Positions 1 through 5,591 of a stretch of 6,749 bases of DNA are shown one piece after another. The notes under the pieces are model-generated. The model was not told where the DNA came from. It did not search any database and saw only the letters and a list, made by a program, of their open reading frames with translations. Numbering within the stretch: position 1 is the stretch's first letter; every line of letters begins with the position of its first letter. Origin of the DNA: a bacterium (lineage in GTDB: Bacteria > Patescibacteriota > Saccharimonadia > Saccharimonadales > Saccharimonadaceae); contig JAJZQE010000033.1 of the NCBI GenBank assembly GCA_021847685.1, positions 1-6,749 of the forward strand, given 5' to 3'. The position numbers and the translations under genes were made by a program.

Positions 1-1157
1 AGCTTGAAAAACTGCGCGGTATGCAAATTGGTACTGTCGTTTCACTGACTGGCCAAGTTGTCGCTGACGAGCGTGCCCCTGGTGGCGCCGAACTCCATGA
101 CGTTCAAGTTCAAGTTGATGTGCCGGTTGTGGACGAGCCACCAATCGAAATTGACAAGCCACTTAGCCATCAGCCAGAAAACCTTGACACCTTATTCAAC
201 AACCGAGTTATTGGCCTGCGTAATCCGCAAGAGGCCAGTATCTTCAAGATTCAGGCCGGTATCAAAGAGGCAGTTCGCCAATATCTTCACAGCCAAGAAT
301 TTACTGAATTTAACTCACCAAAACTTTTACCGCAAGCGACTGAAGGTGGTGCGGAAGTCTTTAAGTTGGATTATTTTGGCAAAGAAGCAACTTTGGCGCA
401 AAGTGCTCAGTTTTATAAGCAAATGATGGTTGGTGTTTTTGAGCGTGCCTACGAAATTAACCCAACGTACCGTGCCGAACTTTCTGCCACCACCCGCCAC
501 ATGACCGAATTTTTACACATTGATGCCGAAATTGGCTTTATCGATTTTCAAGGCTTACTCGCTGTGGTTGATGGCCTTTTGCACTCGGTTGCAAAAAGTA
601 TTTGGGAAACGAATGGTGCGGACCTCACGAAGCTGAACGCGACCCCAGTTAAACTGGCCGACAGTATTCCACAACTAGCCCTAGCCAAGGTGCACGAACT
701 TTATAGTCAGGCCACGGGTGAAAATAGTATAGGCGAAAAAGACATGCGGCCTGACGAAGAACGATGGGTTTGTGAATATGCCAAGAAAAATCTGGGCAGT
801 GAAGCCGTCTTTATTACAGAGTGGCCAGCTGATGAGATGAAATTTTACCACCGCACATCTGAAACTGATCCAACCATTGCTGAACGCGCCGACCTTATCT
901 TTAGGGGTGTCGAAATTGCCACAATTAGCATGCGCGAAAATCGCTACGACGTTTTGGTCAAGCAGCTAAAAGAGATTGCCGGTGGCAACCCTGACGCTGA
1001 TGGCTTCCGTTATTACCTGCAAGCTTTCCGTTATGGACTGCCACCTCACGGTGGTTTTGGCATGGGTCTCGAGCGTTTAACGCAAAAGATTATTGGCCTG
1101 GCTAATGTCAAAGAAGCCTCACTATTCCCACGCGACATTAATCGTCTAACGCCATAA
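1..1157 (+). CDS. aspS: Aspartyl-tRNA synthetase, archaeal/AspRS2 type (probably aspartate--tRNA(Asn) ligase), 5' end outside window
   Basis: Class II synthetase that activates aspartate and charges tRNA(Asp), and probably also tRNA(Asn), in the cytoplasm. The reading frame is open to the left edge (first full codon at base 3), so the ATG at 21 is probably an internal methionine; roughly 50-60 N-terminal residues should be missing compared with the usual ~430. Numbering from that ATG: the end of the OB-fold anticodon-binding domain with its RAPGG turn (residues 18-22); a TEGGAEVF segment (108-114); QSAQFYKQ (127-134), which matches the QSPQLYKQ of AspRS rather than the form in AsnRS; motif 2 around YRAE and TTRH (150-160); motif 3 GFGMGLERL (345-353); and the C-terminal LFPRDINRLTP. 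Family knowledge: AspRS2 enzymes in bacteria are often non-discriminating and work with GatCAB. That is inferred here, because no amidotransferase is in view. One loop (303-310) is unusual; see findings. Confidence 0.93.
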   Translation, partial: LEKLRGMQIGTVVSLTGQVVADERAPGGAELHDVQVQVDVPVVDEPPIEIDKPLSHQPENLDTLFNNRVIGLRNPQEASIFKIQAGIKEAVRQYLHSQEFTEFNSPKLLPQATEGGAEVFKLDYFGKEATLAQSAQFYKQMMVGVFERAYEINPTYRAELSATTRHMTEFLHIDAEIGFIDFQGLLAVVDGLLHSVAKSIWETNGADLTKLNATPVKLADSIPQLALAKVHELYSQATGENSIGEKDMRPDEERWVCEYAKKNLGSEAVFITEWPADEMKFYHRTSETDPTIAERADLIFRGVEIATISMRENRYDVLVKQLKEIAGGNPDADGFRYYLQAFRYGLPPHGGFGMGLERLTQKIIGLANVKEASLFPRDINRLTP

Positions 1158-1180
1158 GCCGATTCACAGCTAGTTCGCAG

Positions 1181-1186
1181 TATAAT
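1181..1186 (+). promoter_or_regulatory. Probable -10 box of the flavin operon promoter
   Basis: A perfect TATAAT lies 32 bases before the ATG at 1218 in the 60-base gap after aspS. The expected transcription start is about 1193, giving a leader of about 25 bases. No good TTGACA-like -35 lies 16-18 bases upstream; the -35 position is occupied by AGCCGATTC (1157-1165). Further AT-rich -10-like strings follow at 1192-1205, so the exact start is uncertain. Confidence 0.55.
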
Positions 1187-1217
1187 CGCCTTATAACTAA
1201 ATAATCGGAATAGTTTA

Positions 1218-1700
1218 ATGTCACAACAGAATAAAGCGAAAATTGTCGGTTTAGTTGTCGTTGCTTTACTCGCAACAGGCGCTACTACTGGCGTGGTGCT
1301 AATCAACAATAAACATAACGGCAGTAGTTCACTGAGCGGTATTACTAGTAGTCTTTCGACACTTTCAACAACGTCAACCATTCCAAGTCATTCCACCTCA
1401 ATCTACAAAAACGGTAACTATACGGCTTGGGGTAGTTTTGATACGCCTGATGGCACCGAGCAGATTGGCGTAACGGTTCAGCTAAGTAACAATAATATTA
1501 CCTCGGTATCAGTTGATGACTCGTCGATATATTCGGGCACGTCGTTTGCCTACACCGAACGTTTTATTAGTGGGCTTAATTTGGTTGTTGTTGGCAAGAA
1601 CATTGATACCGTAAATGTCGGTCGAATTTCGGGCGCGTCATTGACGCCAATTGGATTTAACGCCGCCCTTGACGCAATTAAAAGCCAGGCCAAAGTTTAA
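1218..1700 (+). CDS. Membrane-anchored FMN-binding domain protein (RnfG/NqrC-like FMN_bind domain)
   Basis: Probable electron carrier holding a covalently bound FMN on the outer face of the membrane. It has 160 residues: a short basic N-terminus (K6, K8), one hydrophobic segment (about 9-29), a Ser/Thr-rich linker (about 35-62), and a single FMN_bind-type domain (about 63-158). The domain opens with YKNGNYTAWG, continues with a beta-rich VTVQLSNNNITSVSV stretch (85-99), and ends with SGASLTPIGF (138-147), the place where RnfG/NqrC carry SGAT and bind FMN through Thr. Ser141 is therefore the predicted attachment residue. The usual upstream Asp of the ApbE target motif is Gly135 here. Positive-inside charge suggests the domain faces outward. 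A weak GGAA (1207-1210) precedes the start by 7 bases. The gene is followed directly by apbE, the enzyme that would modify it. Domain assignment is confident; covalent flavinylation is inference. Confidence 0.82.
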   Translation: MSQQNKAKIVGLVVVALLATGATTGVVLINNKHNGSSSLSGITSSLSTLSTTSTIPSHSTSIYKNGNYTAWGSFDTPDGTEQIGVTVQLSNNNITSVSVDDSSIYSGTSFAYTERFISGLNLVVVGKNIDTVNVGRISGASLTPIGFNAALDAIKSQAKV

Positions 1701-1703
1701 GCT

Positions 1704-2537
1704 ATGGAATTTGAGGCCATTGGCACCCACTGGTGGATTCAGCCAGGTCAAGTCAAACTTGATATGGCCCAGATAAAACACGCAATTGATAATATCGATA
1801 AGGTTTGGTCACGTTTTCGCGATGATTCAACTGTGGCGAAGATGGCGTTGATGGCTGGCGAATACAAATTATCACCGTCAGACATCAGCCTACTTAATTG
1901 GTATCATCAGCTTTACGAGGCGACTGACGGCTTGATGACGCCTTTAATTGGTCAGACATTATCAGACGCCGGCTACGATGACAAATACTCATTAAAGCCT
2001 AAAGGCCACATCACGACAACACCAGTCTGGGACGAGGTTATCGAGCTTAAAAAGACCTCGATTGTCTTAAAACACCCGGCGCTGATTGATGTTGGTGCGG
2101 CCGGTAAGGGTTATGTGGTTGATGAAGTCGCTAAGCTATTTGGTGGCGATTTTTGCATTGATGCCAGCGGTGATATTAAAGTCGGTGATACTAAAATAGA
2201 CATTGGCCTAGAGGATCCGCGCGATCCAACCAAACTAATCGGCCTAGCAACAGTCAAAAATGCCGCTATTTGTGGCTCGGCAACTAATCGGCGAGCTTGG
2301 CGTAATTGGCATCATATCATTAACCCCAAGACGTCAAAACCGGTCGACAATATTACGGCGACATGGGTGATTTGCGATAGTGCGATGCAGGCTGACGGCT
2401 TGGCGACGGCCTTGTTTTTTGTCACACCTGATAAACTGCAGCACTTGGCTAGTTTTAAATATTGCATCATGTATAGTGACGGTAGTCTGAAGTTTACGGA
2501 CGATGGAACAATAAAAATTTTTACGGAGAAACAATAG
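1704..2537 (+). CDS. apbE: FAD:protein FMN transferase (ApbE family), without a signal peptide
   Basis: Transfers FMN from FAD onto a Ser/Thr of a target protein, with Mg2+. Its 277 residues cover the conserved family blocks in order: FEAIGTHW (3-10), SRFRDDS (36-42), ATDGLMTP (73-80), IDVGAAGKGYVVD (128-140, with the conserved Lys135), the DASGD block (153-157), the NRRAW..HHIINPKTSKP block (195-213), and ADGLATALF (230-238), whose Asp231 and Thr235 match the metal-binding pair known in the family. Some positions are softened: the usual GGD is SGD, and DPRTG is NPKTS. The protein starts directly at the first conserved block, with no signal peptide or lipobox. An in-frame TAA only one codon upstream (1698-1700) rules out a longer start. 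No clear ribosome binding site is visible, so translation is probably coupled to the FMN-binding protein gene 3 bases before. That protein is the obvious substrate. Confidence 0.93.
   Translation: MEFEAIGTHWWIQPGQVKLDMAQIKHAIDNIDKVWSRFRDDSTVAKMALMAGEYKLSPSDISLLNWYHQLYEATDGLMTPLIGQTLSDAGYDDKYSLKPKGHITTTPVWDEVIELKKTSIVLKHPALIDVGAAGKGYVVDEVAKLFGGDFCIDASGDIKVGDTKIDIGLEDPRDPTKLIGLATVKNAAICGSATNRRAWRNWHHIINPKTSKPVDNITATWVICDSAMQADGLATALFFVTPDKLQHLASFKYCIMYSDGSLKFTDDGTIKIFTEKQ
2525..2530 (+). promoter_or_regulatory. Ribosome binding site supporting a GTG start
   Basis: GGAGAA lies inside the last codons of apbE, 7 bases before the GTG at 2538 (9 bases if only GGAG is counted). It supports GTG over the next in-frame ATG at 2577, and the residues between (RRLIEQFIDSIT) look like a typical RnfD-like cytoplasmic N-terminus. 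Confidence 0.6.
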
Positions 2538-4040
2538 GTGCGACGGTTAATCGAACAATTTATAGATAGCATCACTATGTACCGGGCTGTGCTGTACGGT
2601 TTGTATTTGATGGTGGCGACGGCTTTGGGGTTGAGTCTGTTTAATCAACTAAGCTTTACTATCGGTAGCCTAATTGTTACGCTGATAATTTTGTTGGTAG
2701 TATCATACGCGGTGAATCGCTTATTTGCCTGGACTTTTTCGGTTCCGTATAATCCTGAATCGTGGCAAATTACAGCCTTAATTATCTTCTTTTTGATATT
2801 TCCGCAAAGTGACTCTAAGGGCTATTGGTACGTGGCGATTATTGCGGCGATTGCGATGGCCTCCAAATACCTATTGGCGATTCGCGGGCGGCACATCTTT
2901 AATCCAGCGGCCGTAGCGGTTGCTATCGGTGGTCTACTAGGCATTCTTGGGGCGACCTGGTGGATTGGCACCTTATATTTACTGCCAGTCGTTGTAATAG
3001 TTGGCTTCTTGATAACCTGGAAACTGCGCCATTTTTGGATGGTGGGGCTTTATATGTTTGTCAGTTTAGTCATGGCGGCGGTCTTGGCGAAAGTCGGCGG
3101 TCACGATGTCGGCGAGGCTGTGAAGGGTGCAGTGACCTCTGGTCCGATGGTTTTTGCCGCTACGATTATGTTGACCGAGCCGTTAACTTCACCAACCACC
3201 AAACGGGCTCAGATGTTTTTTGGAGTAATGGTCGGGGCGCTCACTGGTGGTCATTTGGGCTGGATTTCTAAGCCTGATGTAGCGCTTTTGGTCGGCAACG
3301 TTTACGCCTTTATGTTAGGAGCTCGTCGTTCAATCACTCTAACCTACGCCGGCACTCGTGAACTAGCGCCGACAATTCATGAATTTCTGTTTAAACCAAC
3401 GCATAAATTAAAGTTTAAACCTGGTCAATATATCGAATTAACTCTGCCGCACGCTCATGCCGATGATAGGGGGGTGCGTCGGGCCTTTTCGATTGCGTCG
3501 CGTCCCGGTGCTGAATATTTACGGCTTGGCTTGGTGGTACCAGAGGCCGGACACAGTACATTTAAGCAAGCCCTAGTTAATTTAGAACCCGGCACGATAG
3601 TCAAGGCTACGCAAATTGGGGGAAGTTTTACTTTGCCGAGTCGTCAGCGTAAGTCGATTGTACTGATAGCTGGGGGGATTGGTATTACGCCGTTTCGTGC
3701 CATGTTGGATGACCTGATTGAAAAGGGCGAAAAACGCCAGATTACCTTATTTTATGCCGTTCGTCGTCAAGAACTGGCGGTTTATAGGGATATTATTAGT
3801 CAGGCAATCCGCACGATTGGCCTCGACGTTGTTGTTGTCGCGTCGGAACCTGCGGCCGGCTGGACAGGCGAGACTGGGCGCTTAACTGTCGAGATGATGG
3901 CTAAATACACCCCTGATTTAGCCGAAAGCAAGATTTATATCTCGGGGCCTAACGCCATGGTTCAGGATATTCAGCGTGACCTGCGCCGTTATTCGATTAG
4001 CGCAAGAAATATCGTGACCGACTACTTTACAGGCTATTAA
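2538..4040 (+). CDS. Fusion of NqrB/RnfD-like membrane domain and FNR-type NAD(P)H/FAD reductase domain
   Basis: Predicted to oxidise NAD(P)H in the cytoplasm and pass electrons through the membrane. Of 500 residues, about 1-262 form roughly ten hydrophobic segments with NqrB/RnfD signatures: SKYLLAIRGRHIFNPAA (109-125), a WWIGT turn (141-145) and TEPLTSPTTKRAQ (213-225, matching the TDPVTSP motif). Residues about 270-500 form an FNR-like domain: RRAFSIAS (314-321, FAD binding), the GHS turn (338-340), GGSFTLP (361-367), AGGIGITPF (378-386, nicotinamide nucleotide binding), ISGPNAMV (468-475, with Ser where Cys is common) and a terminal aromatic YFTGY. No Cys-rich Fe-S motif is present, unlike NqrF, and the DxxSGAT covalent FMN site of NqrB/RnfD is not seen. 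An even helix count with a basic N-terminus puts both ends inside, as cytosolic NAD(P)H use requires. The gene abuts apbE with zero gap. The domain calls are solid; the electron route and NADH versus NADPH preference are inference. Confidence 0.88.
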   Translation: MRRLIEQFIDSITMYRAVLYGLYLMVATALGLSLFNQLSFTIGSLIVTLIILLVVSYAVNRLFAWTFSVPYNPESWQITALIIFFLIFPQSDSKGYWYVAIIAAIAMASKYLLAIRGRHIFNPAAVAVAIGGLLGILGATWWIGTLYLLPVVVIVGFLITWKLRHFWMVGLYMFVSLVMAAVLAKVGGHDVGEAVKGAVTSGPMVFAATIMLTEPLTSPTTKRAQMFFGVMVGALTGGHLGWISKPDVALLVGNVYAFMLGARRSITLTYAGTRELAPTIHEFLFKPTHKLKFKPGQYIELTLPHAHADDRGVRRAFSIASRPGAEYLRLGLVVPEAGHSTFKQALVNLEPGTIVKATQIGGSFTLPSRQRKSIVLIAGGIGITPFRAMLDDLIEKGEKRQITLFYAVRRQELAVYRDIISQAIRTIGLDVVVVASEPAAGWTGETGRLTVEMMAKYTPDLAESKIYISGPNAMVQDIQRDLRRYSISARNIVTDYFTGY

Positions 4041-4073
4041 TCGCTTAGTAGCTGATTCTAAAAGCATAAATGT

Positions 4074-4079
4074 TATACT
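4074..4079 (+). promoter_or_regulatory. -10 box of a probably leaderless promoter for the TM2 gene
   Basis: TATACT, preceded by TG at 4071-4072, ends 8 bases before the ATG at 4087. Transcription would start at about 4086, giving an mRNA with no room for a ribosome binding site. No purine-rich Shine-Dalgarno stretch precedes the ATG. The -35 region is weak and overlaps AGCTGATTC (4050-4058). Confidence 0.5.
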
Positions 4080-4086
4080 AAAAGTC

Positions 4087-4599
4087 ATGCAAGATAATCC
4101 ATATAACGAAGTGCCGCTAGTCCAAGAAGCACCAATCGTTGCTAATCCTCAGGCTATCCAACCAGTGCCGCCCGTCGTTGCGGCTGAAGCTGCTGCAGAA
4201 GGTAAGCCATTTTTAGCTGTTTTCTTTTTGAGCTTTATGTGGGGTGTTTTTGGGGTTGATCGCTTTTATCTGGGCAAGATTTGGACGGGTATTTTAAAGT
4301 TTCTAACTTTTGGCGGTTTTGGCATCTGGGCAATGCTTGATATGTCGCAGATTATGTCTGGTGTGATGCGCGACAAGCAGGGCCGCGAGATGGTTGACTA
4401 TCAAAGGTATAAAAAGCTAGCCTCGAGGATCATGACGGTCTTTGTCGTCGTCGTGATTATCTCCGTTGTCTTAGTTGGCGTCGCCCTGTACTACGCCATC
4501 TATAGCGTAGTAACTAATCTAATGCAAAGTGGCAATCTTAATAATCTGGTCCCAGGTGGTCTACAAATGCCGAATATCAATCAGTTGTTAGGCCGATAG
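4087..4599 (+). CDS. TM2-domain membrane protein of unknown function
   Basis: A 170-residue membrane protein. Residues 1-39 are rich in Pro, Ala, Val and Glu and probably disordered in the cytoplasm. Residues about 40-92 are a clear TM2 domain: two hydrophobic helices around FGVDRFYLGK (55-64), then a GILKFLTFGGFGIW block (68-81) and LD (84-85), all family hallmarks. A charged segment (95-114) leads to a third, strongly hydrophobic helix (about 115-139), followed by an Asn/Leu/Pro-rich tail (148-170). The biochemical role of TM2 proteins in bacteria is not established, so none is proposed. The gene sits alone between two transcription units, 46 bases after the redox operon and 48 before the next gene, with its own promoter-like sequence. 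A link with the flavin operon is possible only through read-through transcription. Confidence 0.85.
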   Translation: MQDNPYNEVPLVQEAPIVANPQAIQPVPPVVAAEAAAEGKPFLAVFFLSFMWGVFGVDRFYLGKIWTGILKFLTFGGFGIWAMLDMSQIMSGVMRDKQGREMVDYQRYKKLASRIMTVFVVVVIISVVLVGVALYYAIYSVVTNLMQSGNLNNLVPGGLQMPNINQLLGR

Positions 4600-4610
4600 C
4601 CGGTTCTAGA

Positions 4611-4639
4611 TTGACCAAAAACCTGCTTCGTAAGATAAT
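4611..4639 (+). promoter_or_regulatory. Strong sigma70-like promoter for the exported-protein gene pair
   Basis: TTGACC (4611-4616) and GATAAT (4634-4639) are separated by exactly 17 bases, the best promoter in the window. The predicted start at about 4646 lies 2 bases before the ATG at 4648, again suggesting a leaderless mRNA. The GGGG run at 4640-4643 ends only 4 bases before the ATG, too close for normal Shine-Dalgarno pairing. Confidence 0.65.
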
Positions 4640-4647
4640 GGGGTGAC

Positions 4648-5193
4648 ATGACAAAAGCAAAAGCAGTGGTTATTATCCTTGGCGCCATTATCCTTGGCTG
4701 TACGGCGACGATTAGTGTTGCTTTGGCGCAAAGCGCGCCAATGACCGATGCGCAGATTACTCAAATCAAGACCAGCTGTCTGAGTGTCAAGGATACGCTG
4801 GCTCAGTTGCACGCTAATGACGCCCTGCTTAGGGTGAATCGTGGCCAAATGTATGAGTCAATGGCTACAAAATTAATGACTCGTTTTAACAATCGAGTCG
4901 ACAGTAACCATCTTAACTCTAAATATCTAGTTGCGGTGACGCAGGACTACAGGGCTGCACTGACGATTTTTAGAACTGATTATCAAATTTATGAAGAGAG
5001 CTTGTCATCGGCGCTTAAAATTGATTGCACCAAAGAACCAGTTTCATTTTACGACGCCGTCGCCGATGCTCGCACCAAGCGTGCACAGGTACATAGCGAT
5101 GTTATTAAACTTCACCAGTATATCGACCAATATAAAACCGCCTTTGACGAGTTTGTGACGGGATTGATGAACTTTACGGGGAGTGGTAACTAA
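4648..5193 (+). CDS. Exported helical protein of unknown function
   Basis: I do not recognise a named family. The 181-residue product starts with a classic export signal: MTKAK, a hydrophobic core (about 6-25) and ALAQ (26-28 before a possible signal peptidase I cut, SAPMTDAQ following). An ILGC string (15-18) could instead be a lipobox, so a lipoprotein is an alternative. The mature part looks almost wholly alpha-helical, with regular charged and hydrophobic spacing over about 34-175. It has only two cysteines, C44 and C127, which could form a disulfide outside the cell. Dense aromatic and charged runs such as RVNRGQMYE (62-70), FRTDYQIYEE (108-117) and PVSFYDAVADARTKR (131-145) suggest a structured protein. 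It overlaps the next gene by one base (TAATG), so the two are co-translated and probably act together at the cell surface. Confidence 0.8.
   Translation: MTKAKAVVIILGAIILGCTATISVALAQSAPMTDAQITQIKTSCLSVKDTLAQLHANDALLRVNRGQMYESMATKLMTRFNNRVDSNHLNSKYLVAVTQDYRAALTIFRTDYQIYEESLSSALKIDCTKEPVSFYDAVADARTKRAQVHSDVIKLHQYIDQYKTAFDEFVTGLMNFTGSGN
5178..5183 (+). promoter_or_regulatory. Ribosome binding site for the single-pass membrane protein gene
   Basis: GGGGAG sits 9 bases before the ATG at 5193, inside the last codons of the upstream gene. Together with the TAATG overlap it fixes this start and shows that Shine-Dalgarno initiation is used for an internal operon gene. Confidence 0.6.
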
Positions 5194-5591
5194 TGGATGA
5201 AAATATTAAAACCGAAGTGTTAGAGGCTGTTCAGCCCGTTTTATCTTTCTGGGCTCAGCGGCGTTACCTACTATTAATTGCGATTAGTGTTGCCATTGCT
5301 ATGTTCTTAGTCAGTGTTAGTATGGCGCTATATAACAGTAGTGGTGCCGCCCAGCTTGATTTAAGTCGTCCAGGTTACAGCGCTGTTACGAGCCAGGCAA
5401 TCAAGAATGATAGCAATTTTGCCAATTATCCCGACACCGGTACGCTCGACAAGGCTTCAATTGACGAATTTAGAGCTCTTTACGATGCTCAGGCCGCGAA
5501 GGCGAAGGCTGTTGACGCCTTTAGCGGTGATCCGCTAAGTCCAACTGCCCTCGAAATTAGTGCGCCAGCTACGGCTGGACCCGCTCATTAA
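5193..5591 (+). CDS. Single-pass membrane protein of unknown function
   Basis: I do not recognise a named family. The 132-residue product has an acidic, amphipathic N-terminus (1-22), an RR pair (23-24), one transmembrane helix (about 25-47), then an outward-facing region that begins SSGAAQLDLSRPGYSAV (49-65). The middle (about 80-105) is charged and probably helical, and the last 20 residues are Ala/Pro/Thr-rich and probably unstructured. Positive-inside charge puts the N-terminus in the cytoplasm and the LDLSRPGY part outside. There are no cysteines, no lipobox and no prepilin-type cleavage site. The one-base overlap with the exported helical protein and their shared destination suggest a membrane-anchored partner for it. 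The last bases form TTAATTAA (5588-5595), giving stop codons to this gene and to the convergent Mur ligase. Confidence 0.78.
   Translation: MDENIKTEVLEAVQPVLSFWAQRRYLLLIAISVAIAMFLVSVSMALYNSSGAAQLDLSRPGYSAVTSQAIKNDSNFANYPDTGTLDKASIDEFRALYDAQAAKAKAVDAFSGDPLSPTALEISAPATAGPAH
5521..5538. repeat. Perfect 7-bp inverted repeat inside the 3' end of the membrane protein gene
   Basis: TTAGCGG, a TGAT loop and CCGCTAA form a perfect stem. A second, smaller hairpin, CCAGC-TACG-GCTGG, follows at 5565-5578. Neither is followed by a T-run, so they are not standard intrinsic terminators. With no spacer between the convergent genes, any 3'-end signal would have to lie in coding sequence like this. A stem of this size is also expected by chance in a window this long. 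Confidence 0.3.

Noticed and set aside
58..426. Open frame of 122 codons on + inside aspS
   Set aside because: It lies wholly within the well-supported aspS in another frame, and its translation is low-complexity in character with no recognisable motif.
1046..1381. Open frame of 111 codons on - across the aspS end and the FMN-binding gene
   Set aside because: It is antisense to two supported genes and would cover the promoter region; the translation has no family features.
2312..2575. Two overlapping open frames on - at the apbE/fusion-gene junction
   Set aside because: Both are antisense to conserved ApbE motifs (ADGLATALF region) and show no family features.
2668..2677. Possible missing covalent FMN site supplied by other SG or GAT strings in the RnfD-like domain
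   Set aside because: Strings such as LGAT (residues 137-140) and TSG (200-202) lack the surrounding DxxSGAT pattern, so no flavinylation site was annotated in the fusion protein.
2960..3271. Open frame of 103 codons on + inside the RnfD-like gene
   Set aside because: It overlaps conserved membrane-domain sequence in another frame; its Cys, Trp and Arg richness is a by-product of frame shift.
4589..4610. Possible terminator hairpin after the TM2 gene (GGC..GCC)
   Set aside because: The stem is only about 3 bp and has no T-run; it overlaps the AGCCGGTTC element and leads straight into the next promoter.
4606..4848. Open frame of 80 codons on - opposite the exported-protein gene start
   Set aside because: It is antisense to the strong promoter and signal peptide region, with no motif support.
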